From NCBI RefSeq assembly GCF_017566145.1, contig NZ_JABFCL010000003.1:186001-250000 (forward strand): a DNA stretch of 64,000 nt, read 5' to 3'. Of this stretch, positions 24,826-33,700 are shown in pieces. The position numbers and the translations under genes were made by a program. The notes beneath the pieces are model-generated. The model was given only the letters and a program-made list of their open reading frames with translations, was not told where the DNA came from and ran no database searches. Numbering within the stretch: position 1 is the first letter of the stretch; each line of letters begins with the position of its first letter. Source of the stretch: Bittarella massiliensis (ex Durand et al. 2017) (lineage in GTDB: Bacteria > Bacillota > Clostridia > Oscillospirales > Ruminococcaceae).

Positions 24826-24952
24826 GAACCCACTTCAGGTATAGCGCGATCAATGAATTTTTTGTGCCGGGTCATTCGCTTGTTCCGCTATCTGCTTCAA
24901 AATGCCTCCAGGTGTGTGTTCACCTCTGTTAACCGTTGTTTATATCAAGGTC

Positions 24953-24981
24953 ATTATAGCAGAATTGCCGGCCCTTAACAA
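24953..24981 (-). promoter_or_regulatory. Promoter of B12-binding/opine dehydrogenase operon
   Basis: On the minus strand, TTGTTA (24976-24981), a 17-bp spacer and TATAAT (24953-24958). The transcript would carry a leader of about 205 nt before the first gene. Confidence 0.7.
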
Positions 24982-25092
24982 TCAATATTTTGTGAACAAA
25001 AGGGCCCACACAGAAAAGGCGGAGGAGAAATACTGGGAGATTTGACGAAAATTGTGAATGATCATTGTCGCGTTTGAACGGTTTGGGCGGGC

Positions 25093-25117
25093 AAAAGGGC
25101 GGCAAGTCGGCCGCCTT
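25093..25117 (-). terminator. Terminator after rubrerythrin
   Basis: GGCGGC / GCCGCC stem followed by CTTTTG on the minus strand, 12 bp after the stop. The 130 bp further on hold no gene. Confidence 0.65.
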
Positions 25118-25128
25118 GAGGGGGGCAG

Positions 25129-25671
25129 CTACTTGTAGGATTCGCACTTGACGGCGAAGAAACTCTGGGGGTGGTGGCAGGCGGGGCAGATGGCCGGGGC
25201 CTCTTTCCCCTCGAACTGGTAGCCGCAGGAGCCGCACTGCCACAACACCTTTGCCCCCTTTTTGAAAACGGCCCCCTGGGAGAGGTTTTCGATCAGGGCG
25301 CGGTAGCGCTCCTCGTGGGCCTTCTCCACCGAGCCGATCTTGGCGAAGAGGTCGGCGATCTCGGTGAAGCCCTCCTCCCGGGCCTCCTTCTCGAAGCGCT
25401 CGTAGAGGTCGGTCCACTCGGCGTGTTCGCCGCCGGCGGCGTCCAGCAGGTTCTCCATGGTGGAGGGGATGCCGGCGTGCAGCAGCTTGAACCAGACCTT
25501 GGCGTGTTCCAGCTCGTTGGCGGCGGTCTCGGCAAAGAGTTTGCCGTAGGCGTGCAGCCCGTCCACCCCCGCCTGGGTGGCGTAAAATTGGTACTTGGCG
25601 CAGGCCTGTGTCTCCCCGGAAAAGGCGGCCCGGAGATTTCGTTCGGTGGCGGTGCCCTTGAGTGATTTCAT
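25129..25671 (-). CDS. rbr: Rubrerythrin
   Basis: 180 residues from the ATG at 25671, with GAGGAGG 8 bases upstream. The N-terminal four-helix domain carries the diiron ligands: FSGETQACAKYQFYA, ANELEHAKVW (ExxH), and KAHEERYRALIE. The C-terminal domain holds a rubredoxin-type site, CGSCGY near 145 and CPACHHP near 160. Rubrerythrin reduces hydrogen peroxide in anaerobes using electrons passed through the rubredoxin centre. The length is normal for the family. It is transcribed as a single gene. Confidence 0.95.
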   Translation of the reverse strand: MKSLKGTATERNLRAAFSGETQACAKYQFYATQAGVDGLHAYGKLFAETAANELEHAKVWFKLLHAGIPSTMENLLDAAGGEHAEWTDLYERFEKEAREEGFTEIADLFAKIGSVEKAHEERYRALIENLSQGAVFKKGAKVLWQCGSCGYQFEGKEAPAICPACHHPQSFFAVKCESYK

Positions 25672-25810
25672 GAAATGTTCCTCCTCGAAATGGTTTGTGG
25701 GCGCTTTTGCGAGGGAGCGCGAAAGCCCTTCAAGCCATTTGTATGCACTTTCGGCCATTTTTGAACCGATTTGGCGCCAAAAGAGGACAAAAGGGTCCAA
25801 AAGAGGTAGG

Positions 25811-25835
25811 AAAAGGCCCTTTGATGGGCCCTTTT
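25811..25835. terminator. Bidirectional hairpin
   Basis: AAAAGGCCC / GGGCCCTTTT with A and T flanks in the spacer upstream of rubrerythrin. Confidence 0.6.
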
Positions 25836-25861
25836 TGAGGGGTGGGCGGGGGAAAGGGGCA

Positions 25862-25890
25862 AAAAAATCCCGCGGCGCGCGGCCGCGGGA
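25862..25890 (-). terminator. Terminator of lipoprotein gene
   Basis: TCCCGCGGC / GCCGCGGGA stem; on the minus strand it is followed by seven Ts (A run at 25861-25867). Confidence 0.8.
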
Positions 25891-25926
25891 GGGAAATGAA
25901 GGGGAAAGAAAGGGGGAAAGAAGCGG

Positions 25927-26454
25927 CTAGCCCTTGAGCCGGGCGGCAACGGCGTCCGCCCCCTTGGCGATCTCCTCCCGGGCGCTCTCCAGGGCGGCGG
26001 CGGGGGTGGCCCCCTCGGCGGGCTCGGGGCCCAGGGCCAGGTAGAAGAGGCAGTCGCCCGCCCGCACCACCCGGGCGGCCTGGGCCTTGGGGCTGTCGGG
26101 GTACTCGCGGGCGGCCCTGTCCCGGTAGGCGGCCAGCTCCTCCTCCAGGGCGTCGGCCTCCCCCTTCTTGGCCTTGATGGCGATGAAGGCGTCGGGGTGC
26201 TCGGAGAGGGCGGCCTCCTCGGCGATGACCTCGTCCATCTTCTCCCGGGTCAGGCCGTACTTGCGGGACAGGGTGTCGTTGTCGATTGCCAGAGAGGGGT
26301 AGTACGCCTCGCCGTAGAGGGCCTTGATCTCCCGGTGGATGGCCGAGAGGTCGGTGTCGCTGGAGGAGCTGTTGGAGTCGTTGCCGCAGCCGGTAAAGGC
26401 CAGCAGGGCGGCCAGGAGCAAAGGGAGCAGGCGGGCGATGGGGGTGTGGCGCAT
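25927..26454 (-). CDS. DUF4358-type lipoprotein
   Basis: 175 residues with a lipoprotein signal (hydrophobic LLPLLLAALLAF then TGCG, acylated Cys23) and a serine-rich spacer. The mature part, from DLSAIHREIKALYG through a KAKKGEADALEEELAAYR helix to VRAGDCLFYLALG, fits the DUF4358 family of Gram-positive lipoproteins, whose role is unknown. It is monocistronic between two terminators. The protein would sit on the outer face of the cytoplasmic membrane. No partner gene is obvious. Confidence 0.75.
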   Translation of the reverse strand: MRHTPIARLLPLLLAALLAFTGCGNDSNSSSSDTDLSAIHREIKALYGEAYYPSLAIDNDTLSRKYGLTREKMDEVIAEEAALSEHPDAFIAIKAKKGEADALEEELAAYRDRAAREYPDSPKAQAARVVRAGDCLFYLALGPEPAEGATPAAALESAREEIAKGADAVAARLKG

Positions 26455-26543
26455 GGCGGTTGGACCTCGATTCTCGTTGTGAGGCCGCCGGGAAAGGGCG
26501 GCCCTTTTTCCAGAGTGTTTCCCGCAGGAGCGCCGTTATGCGC

Positions 26544-26580
26544 AAAAAAACCGCCGGCGAAACGGCGGGCGGCTTTTTTT
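26544..26580. terminator. Bidirectional terminator
   Basis: CCGCCG / CGGCGG hairpin with a run of seven As before and seven Ts after; serves the minus-strand nucleoside hydrolase gene. Confidence 0.85.
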
Positions 26581-26594
26581 ACAGTGGTGAAAAT

Positions 26595-27596
26595 TTAGCG
26601 GGAGTAGCGGGCGCAGATGTCGAGCAGCATCTGGTTGAATTTGTCGCGGTCGGCGTCCAGGGCGACCCAGCAGTTGTCCGGCAGGTTGTGGAGTTTGCGG
26701 GTGTCCACGATGGTCTGGCCGTCGGCAAAGCCGCCGGAGATGTCCACATCCACCCGGGTGTGCAGCAGGCCGGGGAGGACGCTGGGGTCGATGACATAGG
26801 CCACGCAGAGGGCGTCGTGGATGGGGCAGAGGTCGGGCTCCTGCAGGGGCTGTAAGAGGTTGTAGGCCCGGGTGCGGATTTCTATGAGCTGGGCCACCAT
26901 CTCCCCCACGGGGGTGTGCAGGTCGCGGTAGAGCTGGGCCTCCTCCAGCCGGGTGGAGGCCTTGTGGGTGGCGTCCAGCGGCACCAGCACCACCTTGGCC
27001 CCACAGGTGAGGACGATCTCGGCGGCCTCGGGGTCCTTCCAGATGTTGAACTCGGCCGCGGCGGTGGAGTTGCGCTCGGTGTGGCCGCCGCCCATGATGA
27101 CGATCTCCTCGATGTTCTCCACCACGGTGGGGTCGGCCCGCAGCACCATGGCGATGTTGGTCAGCGGGCCCACCGGGACGAGGGTGACCTTTTCGGGGCA
27201 GGACTTGATGGTGCGGATGTACCAGGGGATGAAGTTTTCATCCACCGGCTGGAGAGTGGCTTTGGGCAGGTCGAACTCCTTGGGATGGTAGCAGATTTTG
27301 CGGCCCTGGTCGTCGTACTGGGTGGTGGGGGTCATGGGTTGGTGCAGCCGCCCGGGGTTGAGCTCTTTGACCAGGGGGACGTCCATCCCCTTGACCACGG
27401 GGATGCGATCCTGCGCCCCCAGCAGCTCGACGATGCGCAGGGTGTTTTCCAGGGTGTAGCACAGGGGCTGGTTGCCGTTGACCGCGCAGACCCCCAACAG
27501 GTCGATGTCGGGGGAGAGGTCGGCCATGATGATGGCGATGGCGTCGTCGGAGCCGGTGTCCACGTCGAGGATGACTTTGCGGGGTGTGGATTGCAT
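26595..27596 (-). CDS. Inosine-uridine preferring nucleoside hydrolase family protein
   Basis: 333 residues. The calcium/ribose site DVDTGSDDA lies at residues 11-19, followed by VCAVNGNQPL, then VTLVPVGPLTNIA, EIVIMGGGH and a late PIHDAL with the catalytic-site Asp. These enzymes hydrolyse the N-glycosidic bond of ribonucleosides to base and ribose. The ribose could enter the PfkB/isomerase cassette elsewhere in the window, but that link is speculative. AAAGGAGG precedes the ATG. The gene has its own terminator and no partner. Confidence 0.92.
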   Translation of the reverse strand: MQSTPRKVILDVDTGSDDAIAIIMADLSPDIDLLGVCAVNGNQPLCYTLENTLRIVELLGAQDRIPVVKGMDVPLVKELNPGRLHQPMTPTTQYDDQGRKICYHPKEFDLPKATLQPVDENFIPWYIRTIKSCPEKVTLVPVGPLTNIAMVLRADPTVVENIEEIVIMGGGHTERNSTAAAEFNIWKDPEAAEIVLTCGAKVVLVPLDATHKASTRLEEAQLYRDLHTPVGEMVAQLIEIRTRAYNLLQPLQEPDLCPIHDALCVAYVIDPSVLPGLLHTRVDVDISGGFADGQTIVDTRKLHNLPDNCWVALDADRDKFNQMLLDICARYSR

Positions 27597-27690
27597 GGGA
27601 AAAACCTCCTTTTATTGCCTTGGCTTTGGGTTTTAGTAGCGGTTCAAAGAGACACAACAAAATTGTAGGAAGTGAGTGACTAACTTCAAA

Positions 27691-27725
27691 TGGGGCTCCC
27701 GCTACATAGTGCAACGAGAGCCCCA
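27691..27725. terminator. Hairpin downstream of AT-rich secreted-protein gene
   Basis: TGGGGCTC / GAGAGCCCCA stem, 55 bp after the stop of the minus-strand gene; no strong T run. Confidence 0.5.
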
Positions 27726-27781
27726 ATTAGGATTAACTAAACTCCATATTCCTCAAACAAGTCATTGACCATCGTAAAACT

Positions 27782-28361
27782 CTATGTACGAGTTGAACCC
27801 ATCATATAGTCCAAGGTCAAAAAAGCACCCATTGTACCCGCGTTTCGAGGGACATATTTTGTAAATCCAGTTTTATAAGCAAAGCTACCGCCAGTTGTAC
27901 TAGGATACCTATATGCCGTCTGATCAATAAATAGCGATTCACACCTATAATAAAGCTGAGTGCCAGTAATTGAAATGCGGCTATCGTGGATTGTCCAGCC
28001 ACCGGATACCTTTGTTAATAAAAAGTTAGAGCCGTCTCGCGAATACCAAATAGTTAATCGAACGGTTGAAGACTGAGATCCATCTTTACCCGTTGCCTCT
28101 AATTTGTTATCAGTCGAATATAGTGTGAATTCGTATGTTGCGGAGGATTCATCGGAAGACATTCTGCTTTTTGGAGTTACTATATCGACAAGATGACCAG
28201 TAACGATTTGTGTTATTCCACTATCGTCCGTTAAGTAGGCACTAACGGTTTCGCGGGGTTGAATAGACTTATCATTTACGGGAGCAGCCCCAACTGGTAC
28301 GAAACAAGACAAAGCCAATACTAATCCTAGTATAGAATATAGAAGAAATGATCTTTTTCAT
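27782..28361 (-). pseudogene. Secreted protein gene with a frameshift in its signal peptide
   Basis: The open frame (27782-28318) encodes a mature-looking beta-rich protein of about 175 residues beginning at LALSCFVPVGAAPVND, i.e. the end of a signal peptide. The natural start is the ATG at 28361, which overlaps the upstream gene's TGA. From that ATG a run of five As (28354-28358) puts translation in the wrong frame; with four As the product would read KRSFLLYSILGLVLALSCF, a perfect signal peptide. So one indel in a homopolymer breaks or switches the gene. No family is recognised. The base composition is far more AT-rich than the genome. Confidence 0.6.
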
Positions 28362-28792
28362 TTTACTTTCTCTTTTTTTATTACTGTAGTACTATTCAGT
28401 CCATAAATAAGTCCAAATAAATAAAACATCCAATTATATCTTGTAATTATTAGCATCCGTTCATTTTTGAGAATAAAAGCCAATCCTAACATACTATAAT
28501 AAATAGTAATCAATAGACTTACAACGAGTTTGCTGATTCGGACAAAGGAATTTGAGACAGAATAAGTGATGTTAGTTTTTAAACTAATAAGCAATACAAC
28601 AAAATATGAAATAGAAATGTAAAGACAAGGGAAAAAAACAAGTTTTAAACCAACATAGTTAAAATTAAAGTTTCCAAAATAGTAGACGAAATAGTAAATG
28701 GTAAAATATAATAATCCAACACAAAACAACAAAATAGGTATAATTATCTTTCTCTTTACGGTGTATATCACTTTTAAATTTCTAGCTTTCAT
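28358..28792 (-). CDS. AT-rich four-helix membrane protein
   Basis: 144 residues from the ATG at 28792 (GGAG 8 bases upstream). Four hydrophobic segments are separated by short basic loops, and the end (STTVIKKEKVK) is lysine-rich. There is no recognised family. Its stop TGA overlaps the ATG of the frameshifted secreted-protein gene, so the two form a translationally coupled pair, for example a membrane helper and a secreted effector. Both genes use AT-rich codons in a GC-rich neighbourhood, a strong hint of horizontal transfer. Confidence 0.7.
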   Translation of the reverse strand: MKARNLKVIYTVKRKIIIPILLFCVGLLYFTIYYFVYYFGNFNFNYVGLKLVFFPCLYISISYFVVLLISLKTNITYSVSNSFVRISKLVVSLLITIYYSMLGLAFILKNERMLIITRYNWMFYLFGLIYGLNSTTVIKKEKVK

Positions 28793-29024
28793 TATATACA
28801 CTCCAAACTACAACTTAGAAACTTGCTTTTTTATTGCACAATGGAATCACCCCTTTATATTATCAGAATATTCCTTATAAACATTTTTATCAATATATAA
28901 ATTTAATAAATAAATAAGTAAAATTATATTAAATATTCCGAATTTCAAAAAATAGTCAAAAACATAAAGTTAATACCTATGAAAAAAGGCGGGACGGCTT
29001 TGTGAAAAGGAGACAGTTGCCCGC
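28793..29024. other. AT-rich intergenic region
   Basis: About 230 bp of very AT-rich DNA upstream of the two-gene island. It has many possible promoter-like hexamers but none with clear spacing. No gene seen. Confidence 0.5.
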
Positions 29025-29060
29025 AAAAAAGCCCCCCGCAGCGCAGTGGCTGCGGGGGGC
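29025..29060 (-). terminator. Intrinsic terminator of AEC transporter gene
   Basis: GCCCCCCGCAGC / GCTGCGGGGGGC stem, followed on the minus strand by six Ts. Confidence 0.9.
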
Positions 29061-29087
29061 TTGCAGGCGCGGGGAAACCGGCCGCCC

Positions 29088-30032
29088 TCACACGGGGATG
29101 AGGAAGGTGGAGAGGAAGAGGACGGCGGGGATGGTGATGACCGAGCAGATGGTGGTGACCGCCACGATCTTGCCGGCATAGACGTCGTCGGCGCCGAAGA
29201 TGTTGGCGAACATGGCCGTGGCCACCGCCGAGGGGGTGGAGCTGGCGATCAGGTTGACCATCACCGCGAACTCGATGTTGTCGATGCCGGTCTGACAGAG
29301 GAGCCACCCCAGCCCCAAAATCAGCAGGGGGCAGAGCAGTAGCCGGGCCGCCGCCACCTGAAAGACCTCCCTGTTTTTCACAAGCTCTTTGGGCTTGACG
29401 TTGGAGATGAGGATGCCGATAATCAGCATGGAGGAGGCGGTGTTCAGGTTGGCGATGTTTTGAATGGCCCCGGTGAAGACGGTGGGCGGGGTGAAGCGGC
29501 AGATATAGAGGAGAAAACCGATGGCCGCCCCGATGTTGCTGGGGTTGATGAGGGCCTTTTTCAAATTGATCTTGTAGCGGCCGTTTGACACCTCTTTGGC
29601 GCCGTTGGTCCACATGAAGATGCCCGAGGCCGCCAGAAAGCCCACCAGCAGAAACACCCCGGTGGAGCCCAGGCTGGCCTGCACCAGGGGGATGCCGATG
29701 AACCCGGCGTTGGAGTAGCCGGTGCCGTAGCGGTTGATGCCGTTTAGGGGGTCGCCCTTTTTGCGGAAGATCAGGGTGCCGGTGAGGACGCAGATGCCCT
29801 GCACCACCACCCCCAGGGCAAAGGCGTAGAGGAAGAGGCGAAACTCGGCCGCGTCGAAGGGGCGCAGGAAGGAGTTGATGATCAGCATGGGGGAGACCAG
29901 GTAGAGCAGGATGTTGCTCAAGGGGGTGGTGAGGGCGTCGCTGATCTTGCCGGTCTTTTTCAGCAGGATGCCGCAGACGGCGATGATGACCATCACCACG
30001 ACCTGGCCGGATACTGCAAGGGCAATTTCCAT
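29088..30032 (-). CDS. AEC family (auxin efflux carrier-like) transporter
   Basis: 314 residues with about ten hydrophobic helices in two halves of five. Family landmarks are GILLKKTGKISD near the start, LSNILLYLVSPMLIINSF, the YSNAGFIGIPLV motif in the first half and SSTPSAVATAMFA in the second half, both placed as in the crossover helices of PIN/AEC carriers. Bacterial members export or import malate, malonate or other anions, but substrates are rarely proven. The ATG at 30032 has GAGGA a little far upstream. The gene follows the YdbC-like gene at 68 bp, and co-transcription is possible. Confidence 0.88.
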   Translation of the reverse strand: MEIALAVSGQVVVMVIIAVCGILLKKTGKISDALTTPLSNILLYLVSPMLIINSFLRPFDAAEFRLFLYAFALGVVVQGICVLTGTLIFRKKGDPLNGINRYGTGYSNAGFIGIPLVQASLGSTGVFLLVGFLAASGIFMWTNGAKEVSNGRYKINLKKALINPSNIGAAIGFLLYICRFTPPTVFTGAIQNIANLNTASSMLIIGILISNVKPKELVKNREVFQVAAARLLLCPLLILGLGWLLCQTGIDNIEFAVMVNLIASSTPSAVATAMFANIFGADDVYAGKIVAVTTICSVITIPAVLFLSTFLIPV

Positions 30033-30100
30033 AGGGGGTGCACTGTCCTCTCTGTGATGGGATTTGGGCCGGCCCGCCGCAGGGCCGGAAGGAGCGAAGG

Positions 30101-30349
30101 TTAGAGGGCGGGCTCGTCGTCCGGGGCCTCGATCTCCATCTCCATCAGCAGCTCTTTGAGGGAGTAGAGCTCCTCCTTGGTGATGGTGACGCCCTTGCCC
30201 ATCTTGCTGTGGTCGGGGGACCACTCGCGGATGTCGTACTTGGGCTCCCGCTCGTTCCAGCTGATGAGGTTGAGCTCCTTGGTCCAGCCCTTGGCGTTTT
30301 CAGAGAGAACGCCGATCATGTCCACGATTTCGTATTTGAATTCTGCCAA
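30101..30349 (-). CDS. YdbC/PC4-like protein
   Basis: 82 residues from a TTG at 30349 preceded by GGAGG at 8 bases. The sequence AEFKYEIVDMIGVLSENAKGWTKELNLISWN and YDIREWSPDHSKMGKGVTITKEEL is the YdbC family, small proteins with the fold of the eukaryotic coactivator PC4 that bind single-stranded nucleic acid. In Firmicutes they are common housekeeping-like genes of unclear role. The candidate promoter TTGCCG, 17 bp, TATACA lies about 100 bp upstream. Confidence 0.85.
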   Translation of the reverse strand: MAEFKYEIVDMIGVLSENAKGWTKELNLISWNEREPKYDIREWSPDHSKMGKGVTITKEELYSLKELLMEMEIEAPDDEPAL

Positions 30350-30519
30350 TTGAAATACCTCCTGAAAGTCGGCGGGCGCTCTTCGCCCGGCCGCTGTGTT
30401 TTCGCTGGCGCTGCGCCGGGGCGGGGCTACCGCGCTTCCCGGGCGCATCCATTTGTATATCATAACACACTCCCGCCGGCAAAAAAAGCGGGGATAAAAA
30501 TTTTTGTGAAAACGCCATC

Positions 30520-30554
30520 AAGGGCCGGTTCCCATCATCTGGGAACCGGCCCTT
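30520..30554. terminator. Long perfect hairpin
   Basis: AAGGGCCGGTTCCCA / TGGGAACCGGCCCTT, 18 bp after the small membrane-protein gene on the minus strand. A T-rich stretch follows on that strand. Confidence 0.7.
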
Positions 30555-30572
30555 GCGAAAGGTGATGAAGGG

Positions 30573-30731
30573 TCAGCGCCGGGCCCGGCGGGCCAGCGCC
30601 CGCCCGCCGATGAGGAGGACGGCGGCCAGCGCCAGCAGGGCGCACCAGTCCAGGGGGCAGCGGGCAAAGAGGGCCAGCACCGCCCCGGCGGCCAACAGCA
30701 GGGCCAGCACCAGGCTGTCAAAGAGATACAC
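30573..30731 (-). CDS. Small two-helix membrane protein
   Basis: GTG at 30731 with GGAGG 9 bases upstream gives 52 residues: YLFDSLVLALLLAAGAVLALFA, a short CPLDWC loop, a second helix (ALLALAAVLLIGG) and a basic RALARRARR tail. The start lies inside the last 14 bases of the giant surface-protein gene, so the two are coupled. The basic end should be cytoplasmic. It may help surface-protein export or anchoring, but no family is recognised. Confidence 0.55.
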   Translation of the reverse strand: MYLFDSLVLALLLAAGAVLALFARCPLDWCALLALAAVLLIGGRALARRARR

Positions 30732-33700
30732 GGTCGTCTTCCTCCTCTCGGTCCAGGCGGCGGCAGCGCACCGCGACATAGAGGGCGGCCAGCAGGGCCA
30801 GTCCCAGAATCAGCCAGTGCAGCGAGCAGCCGCGGCTGTCCGCCCAGCCGCTGTCGCCGGTGTAGGGGCCGCTGCCGGACCCCTGGCCGGAAATGTTTTT
30901 GCCGCCGTCGGGGTCGGGCACCACGCCGGTGTTGGCGGCCCCCTTCTCCTTTAGGGTATAGGTAAAGAGAAGGGCGGCGGAGTTGCCGTACTCGTCGGTG
31001 ACGGTATAGGTGATGAGACAGGAGCCCTCGCGGTCGGTGGCAAAGCCCTGGGGGGTGATGTCGGCCCCGTCTTGGGAGATCGCAATGGTCTCCCGCAGCC
31101 GGTGGGAGGAGCCGGGGGCGATTTGGTATTGCCCCCGCAGCCAGTCCAGGGCTTCCTGGGCGGAGAGGGAGCCGCCGAAGGCCGGGGGATAGCTCACCTG
31201 CTCGGTGATCCCGTCCCGGTAGGTGCGGTGGACGGTGGCGTTGGGGTCGGTGACCTCCTCGGGGGTGGGCAGGGGGCGCTCCGGGTCGGCAGGGGTGATG
31301 ACCGGGGGCGCAAAGTGCTCTGCGTATTCATAGGTCAGTTCCAGGGTGGTGGAGTTGCCCATTTCGTCGGTGACGGTGTAGGTCCCCGTGCAGGAGCCGG
31401 GCCGGGTGGAGGGCAGACCCGCTGTGCTCATGGAGAAGGAGACCTCCCCCGGGCCGAAGGCGTAGCGCTCCTCGATGATCTCCCGCAGCTTTTCGGGGGT
31501 GAGGAGGCCGCCGAACTGGGGCGGGTCGGTGATGGGGACAACGATCCTGTCCCGATAGGTGTGGTGGACGGAACCGTCTCTGTCCACCGTCTCCTCCGGG
31601 CCCAGGGGCGGGTTTTCGGGGTCGATGGGGGTGATGAGCGGGGGCTCCACCCGCTCTTTGAAGATGTAAGTCAATTCCAGGGTGGTGGAGTTGCCGTCCC
31701 GATCGGTGACGGTGTAGGTGATGAGGCAGGAGCCGGGGACGGCGGAGGAGATCTCCACCACCGGGTCGCCTTCCTGCTCCATGGAGAGGGCATGGCCGGT
31801 GAGGGAGGCGCTGCCGGCGGCAAAATCGTAGTGGTCGCGGATGTAGCCCAGGGCGTCGCCGATGGTAAAGTGGCCGCCGTAGGCGGGAGGGTCGCTGATG
31901 AGTTCCACCACCGTGTCGGTGTAGCGGTGGTGAACGGTGTTGTCCGGGTTCACCGTCTCCTGGGGCCCTTCGGGCGGGTTTTCGGGATCGGCCGGGACAA
32001 CGGCCGGCGGATCGGGCTTTTCGATGTAGGTATAGGTCAGGAGGAGGGTGGTGGTGTTGCCCTGGCTGTCAGCGACGATGTAGGCTCCCAGACAGGAGCC
32101 GGGGGTAGAGGAGTCCAGCCCGGTGGCGGCGATGTCCGCCCCGTTTTGGGTCATGGCAAAGGAGACGTCGCCGGGGCCAAAGGTGTAGCGGCTCTCCACG
32201 ATTTCCTTCAGTTTCTCCGCCGAGAGGGAGCCGCCGAATTCCGGCGGGTCGGCGATGATCTTGACGATCTGGTCCCGGTAGGTCTGGTGGACCAGGCCGT
32301 TTTTGTCCACCTCTTCCTCCGGCTCGGGGAGGGGGTGCGCCGGGTCGGCCGGGTCGACGGCCGGGGGCTCGGTGCGCGCTTTAAAGGCATAGGTGAGTTC
32401 CAGGGCGGCGGTGTTGCCGTCCCGGTCGGTCACGGTGTAGGTGATGAGACAGGAGCCGGGGGCGGAGGAGGAAAGCCCGGTGGCGGCGATGTCCGCCCCG
32501 CCCCGGGTCATGGTCATGGCCTCGGTGAGGGCGTCGCCGGTTTGGGCGGCGAAGGCGTAGTGGCCCTTGATGTAGGCCAGGGCGTCGGCCGCGGTGAAGG
32601 TCCCGCCGTAGGCCGGCGGGTCGGATATGAGCTCTGTCACCGCGTCGGTGTAGCGGTGGTGGACCCGGTTCTCGGCGTCTATCTCCTCGCTGGGGGCGGG
32701 GAGGATCTCCTCCGGGTCGGCGGGGGTGACGGTGGGGGGCAGGGGCTTTTCAATGAAGGAGAAGGTCAGGTTGAGGGTGGAGGTGTTGCCGTCCTGATCG
32801 GTTACGGTATAGACCGCCTGGCAGGAGCCGGGGGTGGAGGAGGAAAGCCCGGTGGCGGCGATGTCCGTCCCGTTTTGGGTCATGGAGACCAGCTCCCCGC
32901 TGACCGAGCCGGCGTAGGGGGCGAACTGGTAGCGGCTTTCGATGATGGCCTGCAAGTCGCCGGCGGTGAGGGCGCCGCCGTAGGCTGGCGGGTCGGAGAG
33001 AATCTCGGTGATGGCGTCTTGGTACACCGCGTGGACCAGGCCGCTTTGGTCGGTGGTATTTGTGGGCCCCTGGGGGCTGTGGTGGTGGGGATTTTCGACG
33101 CCGATCTCCGGTGGGTCGTTGACGGTGACCGGGAGGGTGGCGTCCGAGACGTTCCCCGCCGCGTCCACCGCCCGGTAGACCCCGTTTTTGGTGGGGGTGA
33201 CGCTCTGGCTGGGGCTGCCGTTGCCGTTTGTGAGGACAAAGGTGTTGGCCGCCGACCAACCCCCGGTGGCCGGGTCCTGCCGCTCCAGCTTCCACACCCC
33301 CGAGAGGCTGTCCCCCAGCGCCAGGCTCTTCCCCGCCCCGGCGGCCAGGGTGGGGGCGGTGGTGTCCACCTTGATGGTGTCGTTGACCACGGTAGAGATG
33401 GCCCCGTTCTGGCTGTTTTGTGCCTGGTAGGTCACGGCGGTGCCGTCGGTCTCGCCGGCGTACTGCTTGGTGGGGTTGCCGGCGGTGAGGGTGGCGTCCA
33501 CCGCGTTCCCCTTTTTCACATTGAACTGGTCGAAGGTGCCCTCGTGGAAGGTCAGGTCCACCGGGGTGTTGTTCCAGCCGTTTTCGTTGGCCGGGGTGCG
33601 GGTGTAGTGGTAGTCGCTGCCCGGGGTGGGGGCGGGTTGGCCCGGCTCCGGCTGGGCGTCCGGGTCCTGGGGCACCAGCTCCACCGCCGGCACCAATTCG

